A stretch of 64,000 nucleotides of DNA from Nymphalis io (GCF_905147045.1 NC_065918.1:6076001-6140000), one strand, 5' to 3'. Positions 1 through 14,880 are shown, numbered from the stretch's first letter. A program made the numbers and translations. The notes: a model not told the origin generated them from the letters alone.

Positions 1-295
1 CAAGCTAAGAATTTAATCAAAACTGTCAATATTTAACTTAATTTAATTTATATAAAAGCAATGACTATAGTGTCTATTGTAGACTGCTAAAAGATAATCA
101 ATTTCTCGTGAACTTTGTCTTTCCTTAACTCTGCATTTTCCCGGCATTTCGCCAAGACCTGCTTGTTATTCTAATCGTTTTTTAATAAACTACTTGTTTT
201 ACAAAACGATTTCCATCGGACCTTTGCAGCGTTTTATAAGATAAAATAAATTCTATTTGGATTTTATACTTAAGGTAAAATTAAAACAAGCAGCT

Positions 296-400
296 TGCAA
301 AAGACCCACTGTTGGCTTAAGCAGTCCCCTCTTCTTGTGGCTTGGAATTGATTCCAATTTAAGCTTATTCCCGCTAAAGCAGAGTGTTGAAACTCCTCTT
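296..400 (-). mobile_element. SINE-C tail remnant
   Basis: It begins caaaagacccactgttggc, the complement of the family's cccagcagtggg end, followed by a decayed cctcttcttgtggcttgg block. The same 14-mer caaaagacccactg recurs at 3277. Confidence 0.5.
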
Positions 401-904
401 ATTTAACAAGTGCCAGTTTTCTTCAATACGTCTCACCTTTACTGACGAGCACAAGATTAATTATCATCACAAATAAAGCGCATTAAAATTAAGTGGTGCT
501 AGCGTTTGAACAACCGCAACCTTCGGGTAAAGAGTCATTCGGTCATAGTATAAAACCTAGTTTTCTTGCGTGGATATATGTTTTCAATAAAAATACATTT
601 TTTAATTCTTCGTCCCATTTCTCCCACTCTTAAAACTAAGAACAATAATATTTTTACTGATTTGCGGTATAATAATAAATGAGTTGTTAGTAATCCGGAA
701 GAGTTTGCGCGAAGCCATACTAACAGAAAAACGAAAGTTATAGTTACATAACGCTATTTAATAATGACAAACCATTTCTCATATTTTCACATATAACTAT
801 GTGATATATAGTATAATAAAGTCAAAAAACGAACTTCTTTTGATAGAATTAATAGAAATATTATTATAAAAGTCATGACTACCTCGTCTCTGTCTATCAT
901 CTCG

Positions 905-1230
905 TCTCTATCGTTGGCTTAGTGGATTGATAATAAGGCTGGGGTAAGCCATAAGCCCATGAGTTTAAATATCGGTTCGGGCCAGTAAGAAGTTATTAGA
1001 TTCTTCTGGCGAGAAATTCTCAGTAACAGCCTGGAGCTTGGAAGTCGGCAGTGTTTACACCCCTTGTTACTCGGAAAGCCCGTAAAGACACTGGTTATAA
1101 GTTATTCCAGATGAAATATAATCAGATATTATGAGAGTGAGAGAAAAGAGAGTAAACTTGCCTTTACGCACGCATTTGCGCATTATAATACATTCCGTGC
1201 GGTCGACTAGTCTCCCATGAGAATTAATTT
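905..1230 (+). mobile_element. SINE-A copy, degenerate
   Basis: A tRNA-like head (TTGGCTTAGTGG as A box, a decayed B box near tatcggttcggg) is followed by the family body, with gcctggagcttggaagtc, tgtttacaccccttgtt, cggaaagcccgtaaag and a gattatgagagtgagag-like block. Alignment by eye with the copies at 51780-52128 and 25405-25645 defines the family. Confidence 0.7.
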
Positions 1231-3276
1231 AATTCAACAGCCATAGAACATTCCAAATTCCTTTAAAAATATGACGTAATAATAACTCGGTAACTCTATT
1301 CGTACATTAAGTATAAATAAAAATGAAAGATGTAAAAAGATTTGTAAAATAAATCACTCGTAAATTTTCTTCATCGGAATATTTACTTTTATTTGAAACA
1401 GTCCCGTAGCGAGTTCGCTCTTTATATTTATCTTGCCAAGCATAACAAGTAAAAAGGGGAACGTAGCACGCATCTTACACATTCAAAGTGATGTTATTCT
1501 ATTTACGCATCCAACTATTTCTTTATGTTCCTCGATGAAATTCTTTTGAGCCTACGATAATAATTTTGATCATTTCATTCGCTCTCGTTAGGCCAATGTG
1601 CAGTGTCTTTTGTATCGTTGTACAAAGATGTTTTCAAAAACATTATATTTAAATAATTAAAATTAAATAAATATTCTTAAAAGCTAAAAGTTTTTATAGA
1701 GAAAATTTCGTATTTATTCTGTTGACAGTTTAGAACTTCCTTCATCTGAAGCCAATCCTATGTGTAGAAACAAGTCATGCTTACCATACAAAATCTGTTG
1801 AACTGTATTACTAATAAATTATTACATCAAACCACATTTAATGTACAATGAACAGAGCTAACCGTATGAGAAGAATTGCTTTTCACGGATCGACTAACAT
1901 GCCCCGGCTCCTTGAGACGGGGAGATCTACTAAAATGATTTGTTTTTGGTTAACCGGTAGCATTACGTTATTGAGAACCTTTGTGGGTTTAAATTGCGTT
2001 GAGTGTATATTGAATATAGTATCATTTAGATATATATATATATAAACTTCATATGGTTAGCCCTTTAGCTTTACTAGCTGCTTTGCCCGCAATATTGTTC
2101 CTATTTTTTTTATTACTTTAATAAATATTTTCTGGTATTATATTATTTTAAACATTAAAATATAATTAAAAATAAAACCGATACGCTGTAATTAGTTTAT
2201 TTAAAAATTATAAAATTACCATATAACTGATGAAAAATTGTAAAACTACCTATCTAACCTAAAATATTTTTAGTGAGTAATTTATCCACTATGTCTTTCC
2301 ATACAAATAACAAATAAAGTTTTCTATAAGCAATTAATGAATACTACTCGCAACCATATCTAAAAACCTAACTAAATATATAAGAAAAGTTTTTATAATA
2401 TAAAATTTAATTCCTATAACCTGCCGAACTAATATTTCATAATACTAAGGTATCATTTGAAAAAAAAATGGAAATAAAAATCATAAGGCTATTACTTGAA
2501 AACGGTCGACGTAGCGCTTACAGTGCCTTCACGGGAATGAGCTTAAATTTAATATCTAAATCTGGCATAAATGTTGAAATTGTTTAATCTCAACGAGATA
2601 TTTGAATCTTAGCGAATGATCTCAAATCATAGAATGAAAATATTCCCTCTCCAATCATCTTTTGAAACATCTGTGTCACGGCTACATTAGCTATTGCCTA
2701 ATACATTATCGAATAATGCCATTACGAGAACAATAATTGTTTCTCGTATTAAAGCAGAATTATTATTTCGGTAAAAAAAAACCGAGTTTTATGGTTTAGT
2801 TTATTCCTAAATTAAATTATTATTTATATAAAATACTAATAATAAAGAAATAACAAAAAAAAATTATTTTGCCTAAAGCATAAATAAACAAAAAGATCTC
2901 TCTTTTTTTAGTAATTTTAGTCTTATAATTTATACATAATTTGGAGGGTCCTTGGATGAAAACATTCAGTTAATAAAAATAAACCTTCATACCATAAATA
3001 TCAATAAGGTTTTTATTTTTTATATTTAAAGTTATACTAGATGCCCCTTCAGCCGTCGTTCGGGTAAAATAATGATGAAGAAAAAATAAGACATTTTTTC
3101 TATATAAACCTGGAACCCTATCGCAGTACCACCTACCATATTCAATATACAACACAAAAAAAAAATGTTCAAAATCAGTCCACCGTTTCGATATACGTTC
3201 ATTTCGTTACAATAACTATTTAAAAATAGAAAATGTTTTCCCAAAAAATACAATACAACGGTAATGCACCATTAGC

Positions 3277-3385
3277 CAAAAGACCCACTGCTGGCCCCAA
3301 AAGATATGAGGCGTTACGATATCTGTATAGGAGATGGACTTGGAGCTGAGTCACATAGTTGCTTCTCTGTGTGTTGGTGGTGGTA
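3277..3385 (-). mobile_element. SINE-C tail remnant
   Basis: Starts caaaagacccactgctggcc and continues with gagatggacttggagctgag and tgtgttggtggtggta. These correspond to the complement of the LINE-like tail (two-box pattern with the cagcagtggg end). Confidence 0.5.
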
Positions 3386-6300
3386 TAAAACATTCCGACA
3401 TAATATGATAAAAACACTTTAGAACATGAATAACTGAGCTAGTATTTTAACTCGCGACCTCATCATGGGATTATGTACATAAATAATATTAAAATGAGAT
3501 AGATTAAAATGACGTCATAAATAGGCAAAATTGTAATGAACATAATCATGAAAATCATTTATTTATAAGTACCTATAGCAAATTCTCGACAAACAAATCA
3601 CTATCTCCAATTTATTGTAAAATTTCGACTTGTCCATTACAAGTCAATATATATTATTATTTATTTCTTAATAGTATATGAAACTAATAACATTATTCAA
3701 AAGTATTATTATACTGCTTCAAATTAATTACCAAATAAAAACGATGGCGTGTCAAGAACAACAGACTGTCTTATGAAATTATCCACCTTAATATTGTTCT
3801 TTGAACGTTGCATTAATATAAGTAATGCGTCCATGTCATATGTACTGTCTATGTAATGCCAGCGGCGTACTTGAAATGTCTTGGTAATATAACTTTTAAT
3901 TGCGTTACAATAACTTTTTAACGATGGCTTGTACGCCTGTGATTCTATTCGTGTATCTTTTTCCCCAAATTACATAAAATTAAATGTTTTCAGCTTTCCA
4001 AATTCAGTTCTCCCCGGCGTTTTGACGTGACTTTACACATTTGCCTCTTGGCAAAACGAATTATATCCAAAGCGAACTTAATATAATGCTAGAACAAACA
4101 TTTATATTGCACTATATTCAGTGTGTTACCTATATGTTTTAGCTTAATAATAATTAATTTCTTTACTGGTATTTAGGCGTAAAAGATCATCTGGATAAAA
4201 ACATACTTACAAATTATTACATTTTAATTAAATTTTGTTTGTGAAAATAATGAAAGTAAATATTTTTGACAAACACGATTTCAAATTGCATCTATTCGTT
4301 AAAATAATGATTTTTATTACAAATCCTTATTTGAATTCATTCTTTTTACTTGTAAAACTGCAAATTGAATGAATTAAGTTTCTAGGAAAGTATTATCTTT
4401 ATCACGCTGAAGTGAGAAGTTTTACGACCCGCTGTACAAAATGGAATCTGAGTTGCCTCTTACCTTAAAAGGAGTAGCGAATATGGGAGCCCTGATTTTA
4501 CCACCCAGCGCTGTAAGATATTTGTAAATTTACAAATTTAACTCACTAGCGAGCTGAGTGGCTCACACCGAGCGATTTTTATCATCATTCCCGAAGCTGT
4601 TTTTTAGGAGGAATAAATTGAACATTAATTCGATTAAAGCGAAACACGTAGAAAATTAACTAATACGTCTAACATTAACATTCATCAAATATTTCAAAAT
4701 AATTCTTTCAATAATAAACGATAAAACAATTAAGATTAAACATAACAAAACCCATTCTTTATAATATTAAGTATATATGACAGAGCAACAATTGGGTTAA
4801 AATAACATTAAATAGATTTTAAGTCGGTACTAGATATAAGCATCTCATTTTAGTAATGGAATCCTATCCGCTTGAGTTTACCTTAGCCTCTAAACGTGGA
4901 CCAATTTTTGTAATTGGTTTTTTGTCCTGTTTCAATTTTCATTTCGTTTTACTTCTTATATTTTTTATTCGAGTTAATAAATTATTAAATGTTCTTTGGT
5001 TTCTTACAAAAATAATCTTCTTAAATTATTACTGTCGTTGTAATATTGTTACTGTAAAACTATGTATTATTATACATACGAAAAATTCATGTGATAAAAT
5101 AGAAATTTTTTGTAATGATGCTTACAGTACCAAAAATATTATATTCCGCGTGTATCCTGGCAAAATATCACATTCCACTCTATATACTTTTACTTACAAC
5201 GTTACTTAACACAAAGCACGTCTAAGTATGAATATTTTATTTTTAAAAAATGTTTAAAATATAATTTGACATCCATTTAAAATTCTTAGAAACGATATTC
5301 CTTTCATAAAAATTTTAATGTAAAAATCCTGAAATTAAATATAAACTATGTTTATTAGGTATCTATTGTTCATTATTTCATCCGCATCAATTAAAGATGG
5401 TTTAAGGTCGGTACACTTTTAAAGATATGCGAGACGGACAAAAATTAAAAATTACAAATAAACACAGAATCGAATCGATATACACGGAGTCGTCAAAACA
5501 TAAAGTAAACATTTTGTCAAACTTTCCAAAACCAAGTCGACTAAACTTTCAAATAATAATCTAATAAATAATAAATTACCTACATTTTATATTTTAATAA
5601 CGTAATTTTACGATTTGTTCTCAGACATCAAAGTATTCGAAAGAATAGTACGAAAGAGCAGGCTTGACTTTCGAATTGGATTCGAATATCATGGAATTGG
5701 CAAGAATGGGTGTTACGCCTGGTTTTTACTCCCTCTCATTTTATATCCCCCACCTGCAGGGTTTATTTAAGCTTGCTGTGTAAAAATGTTTAATTATCTC
5801 CATTCTGCTCGTCCTTTTTCCATTTTATTACCGGTTTTGTCTGAAATAATACTGAATAATAGTAGAGTTTGGGAGCCGGGGAATGTACAAGGGGAAAGAC
5901 GTATACTGTGGTGTGTTGGACTGATACATTTGTGATTTTACTTTAAAAATTAATAAAATAAAAAGTTTAAATCCCAAAATTCAATCTTTCATATCTATGG
6001 CACCCTACTACATTACATTTATTAATACACGGCTATTTAAATATATTTTTAATCGCGCTAAAATTCCATTCAACTGTACTTTTTACAATACATTCTTTTA
6101 ACATTTTGTCACAAAGATCCTTTCAACCTTTTTCCAACTGTAGGTTTCAATGGAGAACTCATTCGATTTCACTCGTATATGTAACTACATCATTTGCCCC
6201 GGTTTTATTCAGGCTTTTATTTCTGGAGCAGCCAGGAAAGCTCGTTTTATATTACATGTTGCCGCATAAAACTTCGTCACAGTCGAGCATAGATATCAAA

Positions 6301-6445
6301 CTTTAATGCTCCCATTTTTTCTGTAATGAGTAATACAGTTTTTTTAATGCTATTACTGTTTGTTGTCGACTACATTATCGATTATTTTAAGAAAGTTAAC
6401 AAGTATATAGTTTATTAGTTAATAAGTATATTATTTATAATAGGT

Positions 6446-6570
6446 ATATTACACTGGCTCATTTATCCTTCGGGCCGTAGCATAACACTAAATAATGCTT
6501 TTTAGCGGCAGTATAAGTGATAAGTATGAGGGTGCTATCTACCCAGACGGGTTTACAAAAACCCCTTTAT
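6446..6570 (-). mobile_element. Repeat-D fragment
   Basis: Plus-strand ttacactggctcatttatcc, then agcggcagtataagtgataa and ctacccagacgggtt, matching the family diagnostic blocks. The strand given is the sense inferred from the poly-A end of the copy at 36951-37143. Confidence 0.6.
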
Positions 6571-7982
6571 TAACCAGCTTATGTTAACATATAATATTAA
6601 AAAGTTTGTTTAATTCTATTAGAATATAATTCAAGATCTACTTTTTAGGTTATGGTAACGCACGTTGTGTTATTGTTTCAATTATAAGTAACTAGTTTTT
6701 ATGCTCGCGTGCAAAGGAAGGCAGGTGTGAATATATGTGCTTCGTTGAGGTATATGCTATCTCTATTCCAAAGATTCAAACTGTTCAGTAGTTTTTTCGT
6801 AAAAGAGTAACGAAGTTCCATCCATCCTCACAAACTTTAGCGTTTATAAAATAAGTAGGATAATGTTTTCTTCGATTTCTTTTTTTCTTTATTTTAGAAA
6901 TGCAAGAGACTGGTTTTCTTATGGCTTGTGGTCATTTAACCCTATATATACATTAGCAGTGTACGTAGAAAAAGACACTTCCACAACCACGGTTTCAATA
7001 TCTGTAATTTCGTTGAGATAATTTATATAAGTCGAACCGAGCATATTCTACCTTCGTACATAGTCGCATCTGGAATAAAATTACAAATTGGCGGTAAATT
7101 GGCAAAACACGCGATTAAATTGTCAATTTAAAATTAATAGAGGTAGAGAGAAGCTACAAAGATATGTATGTCATTTTCGTTTAGAGATAAGTTTGTATAC
7201 TTATTAATGTGAAATTGAGTTTCTTACGCTTTCTGGTCTTAATTACTAAATCGATCATCATAAAACTTTTCATACATAGTAACGTACAGATTATTTTTTT
7301 TTGTAATGAATTATAGCTTTCTATAAATACCTAAAACAGTGAAACGGTGTTCTATTATATAACTTTCTGTAGTAAATTATGTTATAATATACACAAATGA
7401 GTTTGAGTATTACTAAAGCATGACGAGTTATAAATTCGTCAAGTTGGAGTAATAAATTTGCATTTCTAATAGTCCAAGGGTCGGGATTGAATCTGTAAAT
7501 TTTCATCGCTAGATACCCCATAATCCATTGAGCTATTGAGTCTATATACTATTCCTCAAGACTATATTGCTCAGTAAAGATTGTAAGCTTTATAACGAAA
7601 CATGCCTGCGGTTTTATCTTCACAAACTGTCAAATTCATGTCCATATCCATTTTTCCCTTTTCTCTCAGCATGAATTCCATAAATATTTTTACAAACTCC
7701 CATTATCCTCCCAACTCATCAAATTCAATATAAATTTCAAAGGCATTTTTTAAATTCACTTTGCGTAAAATAAAATGTTGCATAAAAAATAAAAGAAAAT
7801 TGATTTTACTTAAAATCAAATCTTAAAAATAACCTTTTAGTAACGCCTACTAAAATATAAAAAAAATAATTTTAGTTTAATCTGAACTGTAATTTTTCGA
7901 TGGCAGCCGATAATGCGATAGGTGAAAATCAGCGATCAGTATTTAGTCTGATTAGTAAATCTTTGAATCTGTTGAGCTCGGT

Positions 7983-8118
7983 ATGGAGGGTGACTGAGCT
8001 AGTTCAACTACAGACACAAAGGAAATAACAGCTTATTTACCAAGGCTGGTGGCGCATTGAAGATGTAAGGAATAGACTTACCATCAGGCGGCCTACTGCC
8101 TTTCTGCTTATCTATATA
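7983..8118 (+). mobile_element. Repeat-D copy
   Basis: Sense-oriented: gagggtgactgagctagttc, ccaaggctggtggcgcattg and cttaccatcaggcggcctac. It ends in an A/T-rich tail tctatataaaataag. It is shorter in the middle than the copy at 36951. Confidence 0.65.
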
Positions 8119-8911
8119 AAATAAGACATATAAGAAATTGTGTATGTGTGTGTTTCGAATATTTGTTGTTATTGTTCAAGTACAAGTGAAAGAGATCATC
8201 TTTTTTTTATAAGTATAATAAATAAGTAATCCAATGAGCAAAGTGTACAAAATATAAAGTAAATAGCCTTGGCCCGTGTTTTCACCTCCTTTTTACACGT
8301 GAAGAGGACTTGCCTGCAGTTGGCTAGATTGGTTGACGTTTATGATTACTGGTTCGCTTCTTAACGTCGTAGCGGAGAGTTATATACTTATATAACCTCA
8401 CTCAATAGACTATCTAACTCAAAAATAACTCTTCAGATCAGACTGATCACTTCTGAGATTAGTGCATTCAACCATACTACGTAGAACAATTACAGAATTT
8501 TTTAAAATATAAATGTATGCATTGCACATTTAGGTGATATATTTGCTACCGGCAGTACTGCAATGAGATGTCACTTCGTATCTCATTCGTCAAATCTCGA
8601 AAACTGACTTACGATGATACGCTATTTTGATCTTGATTATTCGTTATTGTCAATTGACTTCTCTTTAAACGTCAAACTACATGAATATGGAAGCGTTTGT
8701 ATGGATCGGAATGATAAGTGATTTAAATTTAATTATTATTTTATTACTGTTAAAACCTAATAAACCACTGAGGCTTTTTAATTGATCCTTCTAGAGATCT
8801 TAAGATAACCAGTTCAAAAGATATCTAAGGTTAATTAATTCAGACCAGTTATTTTTCCATTCAAGACTTATTTGATGAAAGATATTTTAAACCCATCAAT
8901 TAACTCCTACC

Positions 8912-8951
8912 TTTAAAAGATCTAGCATTTATGCTTTTTAAAAGATCTAGC
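8912..8951 (+). repeat. Short direct repeat, 25-base period
   Basis: The 15-mer tttaaaagatctagc occurs at 8912-8926 and again at 8937-8951, separated by atttatgctt. It looks like a local duplication. Confidence 0.7.
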
Positions 8952-9123
8952 TTGCACATAAATTCTAGTTTGACATAAATCAATGATACGATAAGCGAAA
9001 TGAATGCACACCGTCAAAATTTGATATATATTAACAATTTGTAATTAATAAAATACTCCGACTGTACATTTATTAATCTAATAAAAACGTTTTAATTCAA
9101 TTCACTCATTTCGTTTTATTGGA

Positions 9124-9146
9124 ATCCAATATAAGTTATATTGGAT
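9124..9146. repeat. Perfect palindrome with one central base
   Basis: Eleven-base arms (9124-9134 and 9136-9146) flank a central G at 9135. The arms have the form ATCCAATATAA / TTATATTGGAT. In such AT-rich DNA, chance formation is possible. Confidence 0.7.
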
Positions 9147-11159
9147 AAAAATACACATGATTTTTCAATATATTACCAAAAGAGTTGAATGTGAAAACAA
9201 AATAATATACTACTACTGATTACATAGAGTAAAAACCTACATATGGGTAGTAATTACTGACTGCTGCCTCGTTAATCTAGTTAATAACAATTGAAAAAGG
9301 GTATTCATCTGATTTATAATATGTCAAATAAGCGCTGCTCATGTCTATCGATATGATGTTCTATGACATTTCTCTCGACATAATAAATCATCAGGCCTTG
9401 CCATCGTCACCGGCTAAGGCGTGGAGTAATACCAAAAAATACATCTTAATGTAGTCAATCTTGATGTTTTCTTGTGAGAAATGCAACCGGTGTAAATACA
9501 CAATGGGAATCTCATATTTAGATCACGTCTCGTAAAGCCGGTGCAGACGCTAAAGCTGCTCAAGTGCTTAAGTGGCACAAAATTTCCTTTTTTGCGTAAT
9601 ATATAATATGAATTTCAGAGCATATTGAACTTTTGATTTTGTATTCAAGCTCATGTGCTTTTTTTAAGTTTTGAAGACATTTCTCGGCAATATATCTTAT
9701 GGCATTGTCCACGTGTACATTTTATAATATATGTACATATAGTTTATTGTTTTCAATAAATATAACAAAATACAGCTAAATCTAATTAATAATATAAACT
9801 TAAGATTAATTATAAAATATGATTGAATGTTATTCGATAATTTACAACTATTTTTACAAAGCTGACATTGACATGACCTTAGGTAGAATAAATTATTGAA
9901 TTACAACCACGATGATTGCACGTTGGTAATAAATTAAAAGTGCAGTTTGAATTATACTTAAAAATTTATGAAGTAAAGTATAAAATTCCAACGTTTTTTT
10001 AAATTAAAAATTTAGCGACAATTTTGGAGTAATAATTCACGAAGTTTCAACGTAACCTCACGGCCCTCGAAACTTCTCCGTTCAATTGATTGTGCGCTTT
10101 AATAGAAATGAGTTCAACGGTGTAGAATCGCCTTTTCTTTTTTTATGTAGACAAATGTTTATTTATTTTAGTTTATATTACGAACCCTTATTTACGAATA
10201 ATTTTATTTATTACAAATACAATTTATAGCATTTCAAATATAGATATAAAAATATCATTTAGTCCATTGTCCAGCGACAAGGCAAGCCTATACCAAAAAA
10301 TCCTGCGAAATATAATTCGTAGGTTTTTACACTTACCATATTTATTTGGGATTAGTGCATAGTGATATAAAATTTTGAGATTAAATCTGCTCGGCTTTAG
10401 CCACCATAAGGATAGAAAGCGCTAAGTGTCGGTGGTATTCATGGATGGCGCTTAAGGCAAACACCTAAGGGTTAAGATGAGGTGGCGCAGTTTAACTGTA
10501 ATGAAAACCACATCACCATATTTTGCATTCAAAACAAACAATATTAAACTTATAAGTTAAAACTTATCTGCTTAAATACTATAATTAGCTCAATAACGGT
10601 CTCAAGGCGCTTTAACTGAACAAATAATTGTACCAGTTTCATACTTTAGTTAAACAGAAGAATTCATGGAACAAATCTTCGGAACTTATTTCTGCAACTT
10701 CGCCTCTCTGGGATTATATTAAAGAGGAGAGATTAAATCATCTTATTAAAGGAAACCGCTGCATTTTACTTCAATAACAGTACTTTATATTGTTAATGCT
10801 GGAAACGTCTTCTTAAGATTTATATGTAATGACTATTAAGTTTCCCGTGGAAACAATACTTTTTCGATATTATTATAAGACATGAGTACTACTTTTTCTA
10901 TGTATTTTATGTATTAAAAGTTTAAGAGGCTGGGAAATCTTCTACCGAAAATATTTCAGTATCTTTAAAATTTAATCGATGAAAGCCATTTACCAAAATC
11001 ATTTTTATCTATTTACCAAACTCTACAAATATGTGATTCAACTGAATCGTATTTTGGTAACAGTGAGAACCAACCAATATCTAGATATTAGCAATATGGT
11101 AGTGTAAGAACAAATAAATGCCGCTAAGATGCAAATTAAACGTTATCTCGCTAGTATCC

Positions 11160-11256
11160 AGACTTTTCAAACAGAATACAGCAATTCAAATTATTACGAT
11201 AAACGGCAAACAAATTAATGAGTGGGTTGCACCTACCTAGACCAGCTAGCACTAAG
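11160..11256 (-). mobile_element. Repeat-D fragment
   Basis: Plus strand aatgagtgggttgcacctac followed by ctagaccagctagcac matches the family end block (gagtgggtggtacctaccca, then gacgagcttgcac). It is heavily decayed. Confidence 0.4.
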
Positions 11257-11519
11257 ATTCTAATGGGATTCGAATATAACTGACATAAGTATTTATTTTT
11301 TATATGACTATAATGATTTATTTCACAATCGTTAATCGCATTACGAGGGGCGCCATTGCTGGATGTATTGTCAGCGTGCTGATTTTTCACTTCCACTGAG
11401 TACTAGAATTAATCATAAAATGTCTTAGATTCATAGACCAAATTTCAATCAAAAAAATGTAAATTGTAAATATTCTACCTACCTTCCAGGTTTTTTTATT
11501 TTATACCGTAATAATAAGT

Positions 11520-11850
11520 AACTCCTGACCGATTTCAGTCACCACAATAATTCTCAAAGAAGCTACATAGGATATATTATAGTCTTCAAGACTGTATACA
11601 AATACAAGTGCACTGTTAATCCCTCATTCTAATAATCCTGCGTAATGGAAATCCAACACAATCAGAGTGGGTTCAGGCGGAGGACCAACGGCTTAACACA
11701 GTGTTATAAGCTATCAAACTTCCAAACTGAAATGGTGCAGAAAATTGCTTTACAAAAAATATAATGAATTTTAATTGCCCAACCAAAATAATTGAACCCA
11801 GAACCTCAGGGTCAGCAGCCTTTAAAGCTATTAGACCATTGAGGTTATCG
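11520..11850 (-). mobile_element. SINE-A copy, degenerate
   Basis: A reverse-oriented copy. The body end (cctgaccgatttcagtcacc) is at left and the tRNA-like head at right (attagaccattgagg, complement of CCTCAATGGTCTAAT). The middle has ggaccaacggcttaacac, homologous to the other copies. Confidence 0.65.
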
Positions 11851-12272
11851 TATAAAGAGTAATAGAATACTCATACAAGTGTTCGTAGCAAGATATAATT
11901 CAGGCTATATTGCGTCACCAATAGATACAATTTAAAATGATAAAAAGTTATAAATTTCAAAATATATTAAATCTAAATACAACTAAGCATATCGCATCAA
12001 TTTTCATGGTACTACCCTACTCGCGAAGTGAATAACTCGGTTCCAATAATCCTATGATCCTTATTTACTATCAGGACGCGTAGCACCGACTTTTGAGTTA
12101 AGTCTTGCCAAAACTCTTTGAAACCGTATTTTCTTGTTATAGTTACCCATTTATTTATTTAAAATTTAAATGTAATATAAAGTCTACAAATTATTTTCGT
12201 AAATCTGTTGTTAGAATTCAACGTCTGATTTTTTATAGAAGAGAATGTCTGTAACAAAAATACTAGTAATAC

Positions 12273-12613
12273 CCTCCTGACCAATTTTGGCAATGACAGT
12301 CATTATAAAGGGAGACTAGCCAAGACAATATTATATTTCACGAGTGTGTGCGTAAACACAAGTACACTCTCCATTACCTCAGTCCAAAAATCCGTTGAGA
12401 CTGCAATTCTGACACGACCGGTAATAATTAAGGTAACCTACGTTTTTAAGTATTTTCTGTAGTGGGTGTGAAAACACTGGCAACTTACATACTCCAGTTA
12501 TTGAGAAATTCATGACAATAAATCCCAATAACATTGCATTGGCCCTACCCATGGTTTGAATCCAGGACCGTAAGATCTGTGATCTTATGATGAGCCATTA
12601 CACCAACGAGTCG
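12273..12613 (-). mobile_element. SINE-A copy, degenerate
   Basis: A reverse-oriented copy beginning cctcctgaccaattttggc and ending with the tRNA-like head cattacaccaacgagtcg. It lies only about 420 bases from the copy at 11520-11850, in the same orientation, and is equally diverged. Confidence 0.65.
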
Positions 12614-14880
12614 ATTAAAACAATCTAATACATATAAAACGAATAAGTGTACAATAAAATAGAAATGTTTATCTCAACTTTGCTTCAATAAAGCTTTAAG
12701 AGCTCGATGTAATTGTCCAAGAAGCGACCGAGGAAATTGAGTTGAAGGAATCTATAAGGACTTTCAATAGACGATTTCCCGATTTTTACACAAACAGAAA
12801 GAAAGAAGCAATAATAACAATCTAGCTTTGCGTTTTTAGACAGTATGTATACATATGTAGTATGATGTGAAGTGTTAAATGCAGTGAACTTAAAACATAA
12901 ATGATGCTGAAAATACTAACATCACTTAATCTTTTTTTCCGAAGGCAAATAAATCTATTACCTGTAGATGTTGAGTGGTTACTAATCCATAAACTAGCAC
13001 TGTAAGAAGTATAGTTCACTTACACTGGCATTACACCGCCAACAACGTCATCTAAAATGCTTGTATCTTTAATTTCACTGGCTCACCTTGGTTTCAACAG
13101 TATTACTTTTTGGCGGAAAAGTAATTAAGCGTTCCATTTAGACGAACATGAATATATTTCAAGTTAAATAAGATACCTCAAATAAATGTTGTTGAAGTAA
13201 TTCAAATGTAATTATAAGGATATTAGTGTTTAATCACAGGTCGAGTACAATCTATTTATGTATTAAAGGTTAAAATTAATAAAGCTCGGCGAATCATAAG
13301 ACGAATGAATTTACTGATAATGCATATTAAGTTGCGCGTAACCGCAGTCTTGCGTTGAACCAGACAAACGAACTTTAACTTGAACACAAACTTATCATAC
13401 AAAAGATAAATATGTATTTAGTAAAATCTCTTACAAACATTTATAATAATATGTTTGAGAATTCAAAATAACAACAGTTAGATATATTTTCAAAATCTCT
13501 TTAGTGTTAAATGTAAGGTTGAAAAACAATAAATTGACAATGAAATATTGATAAAGAAGTGTTATGTAACTAACTGCAATACGGAATGCAGCGATCTATA
13601 AAACATTCGTGCACTGCATTGGATTGTAAAGTGGAAAATATAAGTGCACGTTACATGACATTTTCAAAGCTTTAATGCACAGCTTAGAAATAAAATAATA
13701 ATAAAATATTGTATCTCCATTTTCTTTCAAAACGACCGTGCATACAAAACGATACAAAAGTGTATTTCTTTTAACACTACACACACTACTATTTCAAGAC
13801 AATAAGCGTGCAATTTAAAATCAATGTCATAAGCTTAGAAGAAAAAAAAACTTAATAAATATTTTGTTAATAAATGATAAAAAAAAATGTATAAAATACA
13901 ATTATATAAGCCCCTTCAATATTTACTATACTTATAAATATTGATTGATGGAGATGATTCGTTGCATATCTATAATAAATTTGTCCCTCTTTCAAAGGTA
14001 AAATCAATTATGTCAGAATAAGATAAGTCGTAAAAGGCCGTTTATTGTTATGAGTCTTTTTATTTATGAACGATGATACGATTTTAAATATCAGTTGAAG
14101 AAAGTCAGATGTTTTGTGAAAATCTCTGCAAAATTTTACTTATCTCGGGCCACAACTTCATTTTGTGTAAACGTTTTATGTGGATGTAGGTCGTTGTTTA
14201 TCCCCTTACCTTGGGTAAAAACTAAATGTAACCGACTTCGTGCAAAGCAGTCGAGATATCACGCATTCATAAGTTTATGGTATTTTGTTTATTGTGTTTA
14301 AACGGTGAGTCACTTATTACATGCTCAAGTAACACAACATATTTGATAGTGTTTGATAATGCATTGATAGTATATACATTTTGAATATATTATATAGAAT
14401 GTTTCATTCTTACAATACTTACGAAGAAGTGAACACTTTCTATTCTAGAAGCATGTAAGCCTGTCAATTATTTTGCTATTCTTTATAAAAAAAACTTTAT
14501 ATGACTTTTAGACATGGATTAAAATGCATACACATAATGATAGAGAACTTTCTTATACATATAACTCAGACATACACCACTATTGGCATTTATGTAATTT
14601 ATAATTATAAATTGGAAATAATTAAAAATAACTGTTAGAATAAAATTGTTATTAAATTTGGAATAAAGAATCGACTTATGAACACAAAAAATACATTTTA
14701 ATATCACCCTTAATTATATTAATTTTCATTTTCTGCTAGATGCGACTTGTTTATAAAATAACTATAGTTAGTGACCGCTTATTAAATCAAGTGCAGGCAA
14801 CGTAAAAAGAAAAATCGTGTACCACCAAACAATAGTGCCAACACCGTTATTTCTTTAGCGAATGTAATGTTTAGCTAATG

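Larger units (their letters stand above)
401..14880. other. Gene-poor upstream region
   Basis: Outside the repeats listed separately, I see no coding exon, RNA gene or clear regulatory site. The longest frame (4856-5209, plus strand) is Phe/Ile/Leu/Asn-rich as expected from AT-rich noise and shows no domain. Two decayed stretches, 10380-10500 and 13022-13125, may be further repeat remnants; the second has a Repeat-D-like cactggctcacc block. Confidence 0.7.

Noticed and set aside
4856..5209. 117-codon plus-strand frame
   Set aside because: Composition is dominated by Phe, Ile, Leu and Asn as expected from AT-rich DNA; there is no domain, splice context or promoter.
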